Below the pieces are notes generated by a model. The model saw only the letters and a list, made by a program, of their open reading frames with translations. It did no database searches and was not told where the DNA came from. From contig JAJFKB010000005.1 of NCBI GenBank assembly GCA_021773395.1, forward strand, positions 1-64,000: 64,000 bases of DNA, given 5' to 3'. The stretch comes from Gammaproteobacteria bacterium. GTDB lineage: Bacteria; Pseudomonadota; Gammaproteobacteria; Pseudomonadales; IMCC2047. Positions within the stretch are counted from its first letter, which is position 1. Each line of letters starts with the position of its first letter. This document shows, piece by piece, positions 7,208-16,509 of this stretch. The position numbers were made by a program, and so were the translations under genes.

Positions 7208-9562
7208 TTAGTAGTTAAAAGTTACTGTTACACCAGAAGTACGAGGTGCACCAAAGGTTGCGAAGGCAATCGTACCACCACGTTGTGAATAAACGTGAGT
7301 GCGGTATTCTTCGTCACCGATGTTTTTAATCCAGCCAGCAACTTCCCACTTATCATCTGCTGAGTTCCATGCGACACGTCCGTCCCAGATTCGATACGCT
7401 GGAATACGGGTAATGTCGTTATTGTCAGGATCATAGAAGCTGTTATCCTGGTAACGATAGCTCAGCTTAGCGGACAGATTACCGTGCCCATCACCCAGTT
7501 CCATGATGTATTTACCATAGAGGTTGGCTGAGGTGCGAGGTGCCTGACGCAGCTGTTTACCACTGTAGTCAGGAATACATCCATCTGCCGGATCTGCACT
7601 GACTGCAGTGCTTTCTGGGCCACAAGGCAGTGTGCCATTGCCCGGTGCCAAATCCGCTACGTTTGGAGTAAAGTCGGTGAACTCCGAATCCAGATAGGCA
7701 TAACTGCCTCCCAGTTCCAAGTTTTCGGTTGCGCGCCAGGTAAATTCAATTTCAAGACCTGAAATTTCCGCTTCACCTGCATTGTTGGTGACAAACTCAC
7801 CGAATGAGTTGCCGGGATTATCCGCAGGGCGGAAGAATCGCGTGACCTGCAGGTCTTCATAGTCGGTGAAGAAGGCTGCAACGTTGAGACGCAGGCTGTC
7901 GTCAAACCACATAGATTTTAAGCCAATCTCGTAGGTGATTGCGGTTTCTTCATCAAAGGGTTCATCAGCCCGGTTTTCAGTTGATGCAGATCCACTAAAG
8001 CCACCACTCTTGAAGCCAGTGCCCACGCTTGCGTAGACTAATGCAGCATCGGTTGCTTGCCAGTCCAAAGCCAGTTTTCCGGAAACGTTGCCCCAATCGT
8101 CATCATTAGATACGGCAAAGTTTTCCTGTAGGAATACGCCGACAGGTGCAATACCTTGGTCAATAACTGCAGCAGCCTTCATGTCTTTTTCTTCATAAGA
8201 ATAACGTAAGCCGCCCGTCAGTGACAATGTGTCAGTGAACTGATAAGTTGCCTGGCCGTATACTGCCCAGCTGGTGCTTTCGTTTTCCTGTAGTGACGTA
8301 TTCACAATCAGTCGATCCGGGAGACGGGCGTAATTGACTGCACGGACATCTTCACCACAGTTGGGGATACAGAAGGTCTCTGCACGCTCAACGTCCTCCA
8401 GACTGTAGAATGCACCCACTACCCACTGCAGTCCATCGGAACCGTTTGAGGTTAATCGGAATTCCTGAGTTAGCTGTTCGGTGTCTTCAATGGCAGAGTC
8501 AGTCACATCATGGCGTTAACCTTCGTTTGCAGGGCCGATCCCTGTAGTACTCAGACCTGGCAGGCCTTCAGAATCTTCTGCCCAGTCAAATTCACTTTCA
8601 CGCCATGCCGTGATGGAGGTGAAGGTCATATCGCCCAAGTCCCAGTCCAGCTTCACGCTGAAACCGAATACTTCACGGTCGGTATGACTTCTTTCATCAT
8701 TCAGGGCGTCATGCGGGTCACCATTATCACCAAAGGCTGCGTTAACAGCTATCGGATCCCAGCTATCACCGTTTCCTGAAACACCGGTGCCACCGACAGG
8801 TTCGCGGTTGGTGTCGCCATTATCGTCATCAGCACCATCGGCACTAAACAATACGCTGACATTATCGCTGGCATTCCACAGCAACTGTGCTCTCCAGGCT
8901 AGGGTGTCGATTTCGCCTGCACGCTTGCCATCCAGCAGGTTGCGCAGGTGGCCGTCATAATCGCGTTTGCTGAACGAGACTTTGCCGAGCAGGTTGTCGG
9001 TCAAGCCGCCGCTGATCATGCCGCCGAAATCCTGGCGCCCGTAATTACCTACAGTAACACGTGCTCGTCCAGTCAGATCTTCAGTGGGTTTGCTGGTCAC
9101 AAAGTTAATTGAACCGCCAATTGAGTTTTTACCGTACAGTGTTCCCTGCGGACCACGCAGTACTTCAACACGCTCCAGGTCGAAAATATCAAAAACCTGT
9201 GCAGTACGTGCAGCGATGTATACGTCATCCACCGATACAACAGTCGAGTCACTCGCTGAAGCACCATCTTCTTTGGTGCCGATACCGCGGATTGCGATCT
9301 CAGGTTGACCACTGCTGAAGGATGCAAAGACCAGACCCGGTGTTCTGCTGCCTATATCTTCAAGTGAATTAATAGAGTCTTCACGCAATTGGTCGCCACT
9401 AAAAGCGGTTACCGCGAGCGGAATATCTTGCAGGCTTTCAGCCCTTTTTTGTGCTGTTACTACGACCTCTTCAATAGCAACTCCAGCTGCCATGGCTCCG
9501 CTCGCGATTGCGAAAGAGCCGATGGATGCGGCAATTGCCTTTTTAATAAAAGTAGGTTTCAT
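7208..9562 (-). pseudogene. TonB-dependent receptor, duplicated copy interrupted by one in-frame TAA
   Basis: The frame encodes a complete receptor of 784 codons. It has a signal peptide (MKPTFIKKAIAAS...AMAAG), a TonB box/plug start (IEEVVVTAQKRAESLQD), the plug motif VEVLRGPQGTLYGKNSIGG, and a beta-barrel ending RTSGVTVTFNY. A single ochre codon (8516-8518) falls in the barrel after about 348 codons. The reading frame is unchanged on the far side, where Arg-His-Asp-Val leads into TQEFRLTS, which aligns with the intact neighbour at 10100-12382. The gene is thus a recent nonsense pseudogene, or an assembly/base-call error. The N-terminal piece alone could not form a barrel. Its leader and 3' flank are near-copies of those of the intact receptor. 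Confidence 0.85.
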
Positions 9563-9696
9563 GTTGTACCCCCCTCTTCAAATGGGTGTTCATTTTTTTT
9601 TGGTGTGTCACATCCCCGTAAAATGGGGCTTAATTTTATGCCACATACCTATAACGATGGAAGAACTGAACCCCTCAATAGTTTTTAAATTGATTT
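9563..9696 (-). promoter_or_regulatory. Conserved receptor leader, copy 1
   Basis: About 95 bases upstream of the start are almost identical to those before the intact receptor, with one T-run length difference, and similarity weakens beyond that. The leader holds a GAGGGGGG ribosome-binding site and a CCCC-GTAAAAT-GGGG stem-loop at 9614-9628. This conservation exceeds what is needed for a Shine-Dalgarno and probably includes the promoter, although I cannot fix -35/-10 boxes with confidence. Confidence 0.6.
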
Positions 9697-9728
9697 AGGA
9701 CAATCAGGAGTTGTTAGCTATTTGTTAG

Positions 9729-9899
9729 CTAGAGGTGTCGCTAATTAACGGTAACGCCGTAGGTTCTTGGTGTGCCGAATAATGCATAATCATTTCCGCC
9801 CAGTACATATAGGTGGGCAATATACTCTTCATCCAGTAAATTTTTTGACCAGAGTGAGACTTCCCATTTGTTTTTGAACTGGTTGAAAACAACTTTGAG
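9729..9899 (-). pseudogene. Remnant of TonB-receptor 3' end (about 57 codons)
   Basis: Read on the minus strand, this stretch encodes NKWEVSLWSKNLLDEEYIAH, then LYVLGGNDYALFGTPRTYG and VTVN followed by a stop. The last 45 or so codons nearly repeat the C terminus of the STN receptor at 12538-15150, but the Trp before its final Arg-Gln-Leu has become TAG. Upstream of KNKWEV the sequence (KVVFNQF) no longer matches that receptor. There is no start, plug or barrel. It marks where a second copy of an STN-type receptor, or a close paralogue, was deleted. It ends exactly where the duplicated 3' flank of the other receptor begins. Confidence 0.85.
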
Positions 9900-10003
9900 A
9901 GTCAGTCGAAACGCTTAAGTTCAGTTGATTAAAGCGCAATATATATGATGAGTTCCCCGAAAGCCAGTAGGCAGCTTATCAGGCAATAAAGTTTGCGAGT
10001 AAT

Positions 10004-10034
10004 AAAAAAGCCAACGTTTTAGCGTTGGCTTTTT
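10004..10034 (-). terminator. Intrinsic terminator of intact TonB receptor
   Basis: AAAAAGCCAACG pairs with CGTTGGCTTTTT around a short loop. The stem is the same as in the copy at 7113-7140, but the loop differs (TTTTAG against CTAAAA). The stem is therefore conserved while the loop drifted, which supports function. Confidence 0.85.
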
Positions 10035-10049
10035 CGGGTATATCTGCAT

Positions 10050-10081
10050 CCGCTCATCCGCCCACCGGGGGGAGTGAGCGG
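10050..10081 (-). other. GC-rich 3' UTR hairpin after intact TonB receptor
   Basis: The CCGCTCA/TGAGCGG stem matches the copy at 7158-7189 apart from one loop-side base. It stands between the receptor stop codon and the terminator. Confidence 0.6.
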
Positions 10082-10099
10082 AGAGAAGATAACATGGCT

Positions 10100-12382
10100 T
10101 TAGTAGTTAAAAGTTACTGTTACACCTGAAGTGCGTGGTGCACCAAAGTTGGCAAAAGCGATACGACCCCCACGTTGGGAGTAAATATGGGTACGATATT
10201 CTTCATCCCCGATATTTTTAATCCAACCGGCTACCTCCCAATTTTTGTTGGGTGAATTCCAAGCTATACGTGCATCCCAAATACGGTATTGAGGAATAGT
10301 GATCTTGGGATTTTCGTCCGGATCATAGAAACTAAGATCCTGATAACGGTAATCTACTTTGGCAGAGATGCTGCCAATATCGTCTCCCAGGTCCATCGTA
10401 TATTTGGTATATAGATTGGCTGAATTACGTGGCGCCTGACGCAGCTGGTTGCCTGAGAAATCACTACCACCCACCGCTTCTGTTCCGGTGAAGTCTGTAT
10501 ATTCGGTATCTAGATAAGCGTAGCTACCACCTATCTCGATATTCTCGCTAACTAACCACATGAATTCGAGTTCAGCACCTTGTGCTTCAGCTTCACCTGC
10601 ATTCTCTGTAATGAACTCACCAAGTGAGGCGCCGGCGGGTTGAAAGAATCGTGTAACCTGCAAGTCTTCATACTCAGTAAAGAATATTGCCCCATTGAGT
10701 CTGAGCCTCTGGTCAAAGAGCATAGATTTGAATCCCAGCTCGTAGCTCAGCGCTGTTTCCTCATCAAATGGGATAGTTGCTTGGGCCAATGTAGATGCCG
10801 AGCCTGTAAAGCCACCACTTTTAAAACCGGTTGCAACGCTACCATAAAGCATCACATCATCGTTTATTTTCCAGTCAACAGAAACTTTACCATCGATGCT
10901 ATCCCAGTCTTCGGATGCATTGGTGAAAGGGAAAGGTTTTAACAGTAACCCAATAACACCGGATTCTAATGTTGCTCCCACCCCGATATCTTTCTCCTCA
11001 TAAGAGTAGCGTAGACCAGCGGTGACAGAAAGCGCTTCTGTTATATGGTAGCTACCCTGCCCGAATATGGCCCAACTATCAGAGTCGTTACGCTGCTTGG
11101 ATACTTGGTGCTCTAGCTCGCCACCGCCAGCCAATGAAGTAAATCTGAACTCTTCATTACGACTTAACTTTTCTTTACTATAAAACAGTCCGGCAACCCA
11201 TTCGATTGGTCCGTCGGTATCAGAGGTTAATCGAAACTCCTGTGTATACTGTCGATTTTTCTCCTGGGCAACATCATTGAGATCAAAAGCGAAGCCATCG
11301 CTGGCCGGGTTAGCAAAAAGAGCTCCGCCTCCGGCCGTTAAATCAACCAGATAGGATGTGGGGGGCAGCCCGGTCGAATCTTCCAGCCAATCAAAATCAT
11401 TTTCTCGGTAGGCTGTAATAGAGGTAAAGATGAAGTCTCCCAAATCCCAATTCACAGTTACGTTGTAACCTTCTACGTTACGTTTCATGAATCCTTCAAT
11501 TTCGTTTAGACTGCTCCAGGGATCGCCCGCACCCCCCAGCGCTTCGTTTACGGCTACAGGATCCAGAATGCATGTTCCACAATTATGTACAAATCCGTCC
11601 CCGGTTGTAGGGCCAATTGGTTCACGGTTGGTGTCGCCGTTGTCATCATCTGCACCATCTGCGCTGAAGGTGATTTCTAGGTTTTCGGTCGGCGTCCAGC
11701 GCAGCTGACCACGGAATGCCAAAGTATCGGTATCTCCTGTACGTTTGCCGCTCAGCAGGTTGCGCAGGTAACCATCGTGACTACGTTTGCTAAAAGAGAC
11801 TTTGCCGTAGAGACCTTCTGTTAATTCACCGCTAATCATTCCCCCTAAATCGCTTCGACCATAATTACCGGTAGTACCTCGGATACGTAGGGTAAAATCT
11901 TCGGTGGGTTTGCTGGTAATGAAATTGATTGACCCACCAATTGAGTTTTTACCGTACAGAGTGCCCTGAGGCCCACGCAGTACTTCGACCCGTTCCAGGT
12001 CAAAGATATCTAATACCTGTGCGGTTCGTGCTGCTATATAAACACCATCGATGGATACTACGGTCGCGTCACTGGCCGCCGCCCCATCTTCCTTGGTGCC
12101 AATACCACGAATAGCGATTTCTGGCTGGCCGCTACTGAACATCGAAAAGACCATGCCTGGTGTACGGTTGCCAATATCTTGTAGCGAGCTGATGTCATCT
12201 TCGCGCAAACTATCGCCACTAAATGCAGAGACTGATAACGCAACATCCTGCAGACTTTCAGCACGTTTTTGTGCGGTAACTACTATCTCTTCAATCGCAA
12301 TGCCGGCAGCCATTGCTCCGCTGGAAATTGCGAAAGAGCTGATGGATGCGGCAATTGCCTTTTTAATAAAAGTAGGTTTCAT
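10100..12382 (-). CDS. TonB-dependent outer-membrane receptor
   Basis: This intact 760-residue receptor has a signal peptide (MKPTFIKKAIAAS, cleavage near AMA-AG) and a TonB-box region (IEEIVVTAQKRAESLQD). The plug domain contains IRGIGTKEDG and VEVLRGPQGTLYGKNS, and a 22-strand-type barrel ends in a C-terminal Tyr (SGVTVTFNY). It imports an unknown substrate across the outer membrane with energy from TonB-ExbBD. It lacks an STN domain, so it should not signal. It is the parent, or sister, of the broken copy downstream, with which it shares leader, 3' hairpins and nearly the whole N terminus. It lies 155 bases downstream of the STN receptor and could be co-regulated with it. Substrate families cannot be read from sequence alone. 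Confidence 0.93.
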   Translation of the reverse strand: MKPTFIKKAIAASISSFAISSGAMAAGIAIEEIVVTAQKRAESLQDVALSVSAFSGDSLREDDISSLQDIGNRTPGMVFSMFSSGQPEIAIRGIGTKEDGAAASDATVVSIDGVYIAARTAQVLDIFDLERVEVLRGPQGTLYGKNSIGGSINFITSKPTEDFTLRIRGTTGNYGRSDLGGMISGELTEGLYGKVSFSKRSHDGYLRNLLSGKRTGDTDTLAFRGQLRWTPTENLEITFSADGADDDNGDTNREPIGPTTGDGFVHNCGTCILDPVAVNEALGGAGDPWSSLNEIEGFMKRNVEGYNVTVNWDLGDFIFTSITAYRENDFDWLEDSTGLPPTSYLVDLTAGGGALFANPASDGFAFDLNDVAQEKNRQYTQEFRLTSDTDGPIEWVAGLFYSKEKLSRNEEFRFTSLAGGGELEHQVSKQRNDSDSWAIFGQGSYHITEALSVTAGLRYSYEEKDIGVGATLESGVIGLLLKPFPFTNASEDWDSIDGKVSVDWKINDDVMLYGSVATGFKSGGFTGSASTLAQATIPFDEETALSYELGFKSMLFDQRLRLNGAIFFTEYEDLQVTRFFQPAGASLGEFITENAGEAEAQGAELEFMWLVSENIEIGGSYAYLDTEYTDFTGTEAVGGSDFSGNQLRQAPRNSANLYTKYTMDLGDDIGSISAKVDYRYQDLSFYDPDENPKITIPQYRIWDARIAWNSPNKNWEVAGWIKNIGDEEYRTHIYSQRGGRIAFANFGAPRTSGVTVTFNY

Positions 12383-12537
12383 GTTGTACCCCCCTCTTCA
12401 AATGGGTGTTCATTTTTTTTGGTGTGTCACATCCCCGTAAAATGGGGCTTAATTTTATGCCACATACCTATAACGAAGGAAGAGCATAACCCCTCAATAG
12501 TTTTTAATATTGATCTGAGACAATCGGCTGCTGTTAT
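12383..12537 (-). promoter_or_regulatory. Conserved receptor leader, copy 2
   Basis: This is the counterpart of 9563-9696, with the same GAGGGGGG ribosome-binding site and the CCCC-GTAAAAT-GGGG stem-loop at 12433-12447. The two leaders differ mostly far from the start codon. Confidence 0.6.
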
Positions 12538-15150
12538 TTAGAGCTGCCGCCAATTAACGGTAACGCCGTAGGTTCTTGGTGTGCCGAATAATGCATAATC
12601 ATTTCCGCCCAGTACATATAGGTGGGCAATATACTCTTCATCCAGTAAATTTTTTGACCAGAATGAGACTTCCCATTTATTGCTGCTGGAACGGTACCCC
12701 AGGCTGGCATCAAGTAAATCAAAAGCCGGTTGAACGGTGATGCTGTTGTCCGGCTCTCTAAAACTCTTGCCCTGGTAGCGGTAGTCCAGGTTGGCTATCG
12801 CATGGCCTTCAAATATGCGCCATTGGTAGTTTAAGCTCATATCAAAGGAGTGTTTGGGTGCTTGTCGCAGACGGTTGCCGTTAAAATCACGGCCAGTGGT
12901 ATCGTTAAAACTATCGTATGTGGCTCTCAGGTAGGCATAGGAGCCTGAAATCTCCAGACCTTCCATCGGATGAAAAACAAACTCGGTTTCTGCACCGTGC
13001 AGCGTGGCCGAGGCGGCATTGGCAGTTTCAAAAACCCCGAAATTGTCTACTGTTCTAAATTGTACCACCTGTAAATCGCGAAAATCTGTATAGAAGGTGG
13101 CAAGGTTGAGTCGAAGGCGGTTACGTAGCCACTCACTTTTAATGCCGAACTCGTAGTTCCAGGCCGTTTCCGGGTCGATACGGCGTTTGGCCAGCGCCAG
13201 GCTACCAGGAGCACCCTGAAAGCCTCCACTTTTGAAGCCTCTTGATACGCTGCCATAGATTAAAATATCTTCTTTGGCCTGGTAGGCGAGTGCTAATGAC
13301 GGTGAAAAATCGTCCCAGGAACCATGCTCGGTTAGCTGGAAATTTTCCAGAATAATGGCTGGCGCATCGCCATTTTCGGCAGATTGATTTAATCGCTTTT
13401 CGTCGTGGGTATATCGTGCACCAAAGGTAATGCTGTGACGTTCTGTTAGCGCGTAGTCAGCCTGTCCAAAAAGTGCGTAGCTATTGGTTTTATTTTTTTG
13501 GATGGTAATGGCTGTACCCGTTGCAAATGGAAACTGCTCCTGGCGCTCGGTGCGCTCATGTAAATAGTAGAGCCCAACAACGTAGCGTAACGTTTGATCT
13601 TCGTTAGAGGTCCAGCGAAATTCCTGAGAAAATTGACGATGTGTTTCGTCGACAGCTGTGCCAATTCGCTGATTGGTGATGGTTGGTGGAAGTCCCAAGG
13701 AGTCTTCCGCCCAGGTAAACTCAGAATCCCGGTAGCCAGTAATAGATGCAAACTCTCCCCAGTTGTTTTCCCAGGTGGCTCTCGCAGTGGTTCCCCATAT
13801 GGAGCGATCCGTGTATCCGCTCAGACCATTAGTTGCATGTTCGAAATCGCCGCCTAACGCTTTGAAAATGTCTGTCGGAAGTCTGCTTTCTAATAGCATG
13901 TTTCCGGAGCTGTCTTTAACCGTTTCTCCGGCACTGTTCACTATAGGGATAAGCTTCCCTTCAGCATCAAGAATAGGAATGGGCGTGCGTCCGGCGACTG
14001 GTATTCTGCCTGACGAGTTCAGGTTGTCCCAGGTATAGTCGGCACCCAGCTTCAATGAAAAGCGTTGGTTGGGTAAATAGGAAAGCTTGCTACGTACGCT
14101 CAGATTCTCTCGCCCGTGCTGGTCGTCTCCCAGGAAAATATTCTTTTGCCAGCCGTCAGTACGATTTCCCGCTAATGCCACTTTCGCCAGTAGTGTATCG
14201 CGTTTAATCGGTCCACTGGCAGCGACGCTAAGCGCGGCATGGTTATAATTCCCGACTGTCGCAGCTAGGCTGACTTCAGGCTCTCGCGTGGGTTGCTTGC
14301 TGATGACGTTTATCGCGCCGCCGATGGTATTTCTGCCATAGAGGGTTCCTTGCGGGCCACGCAACACTTCGACGCGTTCCACATCGGTCAGGCTAACATC
14401 TATTGAGCTAATGCGGCTGACAAAAATATCATCGAGGTAAACGATCACGGAATTGTCCAGTGCAGCGCCATCATCATTGGAGCCAATGCCGCGCATATGG
14501 ATGGTTGGCTGACCCAGACTGAAATAGGACACAGTAAGCCCTGGGACCTTTGGCCCTAATCCACCCAGATCATCAATTCTGGCGCGTTCAAGTTGCAGGC
14601 TGGAAAGAACGGATATTGCTTTAGGGATGCGCTGCAGATTTTCGCTTCTTCGTTGCGAGGTGACGATCACTTCTTCAATGGGGCTAATGCCATTAATATC
14701 TTCTGGATAAGGTGGAATGCCGGTATCTTCATCGGTTTCTGAGTTTAGTACGGGTTTCGGGTAATCTGGTGAAACTGAAACGGTGTTGCGATCGAGAAAG
14801 CGATAGCCCAAATCTGTATTTATTAGAAGTACATTGAGGGCCTCTATAACGGTCATTTTTCCGATGATAGGTTGTTTGGATAGGATGTTGCCGTATTGGC
14901 TGGGCATGACAATGGTGAGTCGAGCCGTTTGCCCGAGTTTAATAACAGCTTGTGATAATTCTTGCTTGGGGATATCGAATTGATAAGTTCGCTGATCAGT
15001 ATAGTCTGCGGAAAAGGCGATACTGGCATACAAAAACAGTAGGGCTGCCGCAATACGCAATAGTCGGTATTGCCATATTGTGCATCCCCCGTTTGTGTTA
15101 GCAATCGAAGAAAAGCTGCGCGACCGACGACCGAATTTCGGTCCTATCAA
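12538..15150 (-). CDS. TonB-dependent signal-transducing receptor with STN domain (FecA-type)
   Basis: After a hydrophobic signal segment (LRIAAALLFLYASIAFSA) comes an STN domain (YQFDIPKQELSQAVIKLGQ ... VIEALNVLL). Then follow a TonB box (IEEVIVTSQRRSENLQRIP), plug (VEVLRGPQGTLYGRNTIGG) and barrel ending VTVNWRQL. The STN domain lets a receptor signal loaded state to a FecR-type protein, and exactly such a gene lies upstream with an ECF sigma gene. I chose the TTG at 15150 because GGAGGAG stands seven bases before it. An earlier in-frame TTG at 15183 and a later TTG at 15060 (giving MRIAAALL...) are alternatives. The substrate is unknown. A C-terminal relic of a sibling gene lies at 9729-9899. 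Confidence 0.9.
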   Translation of the reverse strand: MIGPKFGRRSRSFSSIANTNGGCTIWQYRLLRIAAALLFLYASIAFSADYTDQRTYQFDIPKQELSQAVIKLGQTARLTIVMPSQYGNILSKQPIIGKMTVIEALNVLLINTDLGYRFLDRNTVSVSPDYPKPVLNSETDEDTGIPPYPEDINGISPIEEVIVTSQRRSENLQRIPKAISVLSSLQLERARIDDLGGLGPKVPGLTVSYFSLGQPTIHMRGIGSNDDGAALDNSVIVYLDDIFVSRISSIDVSLTDVERVEVLRGPQGTLYGRNTIGGAINVISKQPTREPEVSLAATVGNYNHAALSVAASGPIKRDTLLAKVALAGNRTDGWQKNIFLGDDQHGRENLSVRSKLSYLPNQRFSLKLGADYTWDNLNSSGRIPVAGRTPIPILDAEGKLIPIVNSAGETVKDSSGNMLLESRLPTDIFKALGGDFEHATNGLSGYTDRSIWGTTARATWENNWGEFASITGYRDSEFTWAEDSLGLPPTITNQRIGTAVDETHRQFSQEFRWTSNEDQTLRYVVGLYYLHERTERQEQFPFATGTAITIQKNKTNSYALFGQADYALTERHSITFGARYTHDEKRLNQSAENGDAPAIILENFQLTEHGSWDDFSPSLALAYQAKEDILIYGSVSRGFKSGGFQGAPGSLALAKRRIDPETAWNYEFGIKSEWLRNRLRLNLATFYTDFRDLQVVQFRTVDNFGVFETANAASATLHGAETEFVFHPMEGLEISGSYAYLRATYDSFNDTTGRDFNGNRLRQAPKHSFDMSLNYQWRIFEGHAIANLDYRYQGKSFREPDNSITVQPAFDLLDASLGYRSSSNKWEVSFWSKNLLDEEYIAHLYVLGGNDYALFGTPRTYGVTVNWRQL

Positions 15151-15431
15151 AACTATTCTCCTCCCCCCAGTTGTACTGGTCAAACTCTACTTTTTATGAT
15201 TATTTTGGTGAGCTTGCTGCCTGCCTATTTTACGTTGGCAGGGTAACAATTCTCCTGAGGCATCAGTTCAACATGACTGAAGAGCACTGATTTAACAGGT
15301 TTTCGTTTAGTTCCCGCTATCTTCCTACTCGCTACTACCGGGTTCCTCTATACAGCAGTTGCGTTACAAGTCAGATGCTGTAAACGGGGAATAATTATAT
15401 AGGAGTCTTGGGGGAATGGGGAGGTTTGCAA

Positions 15432-16442
15432 TTATTTTTTGGGGTAAAGCAGTGTAAGTTCCTTTGATGTTTCAACGGATGCCAGGTTAAAGGTTTCCTC
15501 AAGCACTTGCAGTGTGCTTTCTTTATCTTGTAACTGGAGTACAGCCACTACTTTCAAATTTTCCAGTACTGCGTCGCCGACTCTGATTTCCCCTTCAAAA
15601 TAGCGGCTTATATCCTGTAGTACCTGAACAAAAGATTCTCCGTTGTATATGAGTTTGCCTTCGCGCCAGGCGACCACTCTATCAGCATCGGCTATGTTTT
15701 GTATCTGGGCGACCTGGTCGCCTAAAATGGTGGTTTGTTGATCTTGAGACAACCTGGCTTCTGTTGCGAACTGCTGTTCTGCGACCTGTTTTACGTCCAA
15801 GTTGGAGGTGACGCCAACAGAGCCTTCCAATACGGTGACGGTGCTACCCTGTGGACCGCTCAAGACATTAAATCGCGTGCCCAGCACTCGCACGATACCG
15901 CTCTCGGTCTTCACCATAAAAGGGCGAGAACTATCTTTGGCGACATCAAAAAAGACTTCGCCTTTATTCAATACTATCAGACGACGTTTTTCGTCTATGT
16001 CTGCCCGCACAGACGAGTCAGTATTCAAATATAGATGTGACCCATCTTCCAGTACAAAATCCAGCTGATCGCCCACTGCGGTAGTATATTGGTTATTTTT
16101 ATAGTCCAGGAACATCAGGCTGAGTAGCCCGACCATAAAAAAGGCCAGGGAAGCGGCGAGCGCACGCGGCAGTATGCGTTTGCTCAGCGGTAAAGCGATC
16201 ACATTATTGTTGGTTGCTGAAATATTTTCAGCAGAGTCTGCTTTGCGCAGAGGTGTTTCCGAAACCTCAGCTCTTTGCCAAAGCCATTCTGCTTCGATAT
16301 AGGCTCGCTGGTGCGCTGAGCTTTTTTCCAGCCAGGCATAAAAAAGCTGTTCTTCGTTGGACGATAGCTCTTCGGATTGCAAGCGAACCAGCCACTCAAT
16401 GGCGGTATCTGAAACGCTGTTATTTGTATCTGTTGTGTTCAT
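15432..16442 (-). CDS. FecR-type anti-sigma factor / sigma regulator
   Basis: The 336-residue protein starts with a DUF4880-type anti-sigma helix bundle (AIEWLVRLQSEELSSNEEQLFYAWLEKS...HQRAYIEAEWLWQRAE). A single membrane span (LAASLAFFMVGLLSLMFLDY, roughly 95-115) leads to the periplasmic FecR domain (YTTAVGDQLDFVLEDGSHLYLNT, GEVFFDVAKD, RVLGTRFNV). A C-terminal DUF4974-like part is expected to touch the receptor's STN domain. It should hold the ECF sigma factor at the membrane and release it when the STN receptor upstream in the pathway binds substrate. The gene order is sigma, anti-sigma, receptor on one strand, which is the classic FecIRA arrangement. The gap to the receptor is about 280 bases and probably holds the sigma-dependent promoter. 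Confidence 0.93.
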   Translation of the reverse strand: MNTTDTNNSVSDTAIEWLVRLQSEELSSNEEQLFYAWLEKSSAHQRAYIEAEWLWQRAEVSETPLRKADSAENISATNNNVIALPLSKRILPRALAASLAFFMVGLLSLMFLDYKNNQYTTAVGDQLDFVLEDGSHLYLNTDSSVRADIDEKRRLIVLNKGEVFFDVAKDSSRPFMVKTESGIVRVLGTRFNVLSGPQGSTVTVLEGSVGVTSNLDVKQVAEQQFATEARLSQDQQTTILGDQVAQIQNIADADRVVAWREGKLIYNGESFVQVLQDISRYFEGEIRVGDAVLENLKVVAVLQLQDKESTLQVLEETFNLASVETSKELTLLYPKK

Positions 16443-16509
16443 TAAACTCTATTTGTTGAATCCCATGTTCTTCTACCAGTTAAACGAATGAATCCGGGAC
16501 TCCCTCAAT

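Larger units (their letters stand above)
9903..10099 (-). repeat. Duplicated receptor 3' flank, copy 2
   Basis: This is the counterpart of the block at 7009-7207, with the same element order. Its left edge abuts the receptor remnant, which places the duplication/deletion junction at about 9899-9903. Confidence 0.85.

Noticed and set aside
9084-9698. Plus-strand frames inside the receptor genes and leaders
   Set aside because: They are shadows of the minus-strand receptors; the repeated ones are copied only because the receptor leader is duplicated.
12269-12541. Plus-strand frame across the receptor start and leader
   Set aside because: It overlaps the signal peptide and ribosome-binding site of a clear minus-strand gene and exists in two copies only through duplication.
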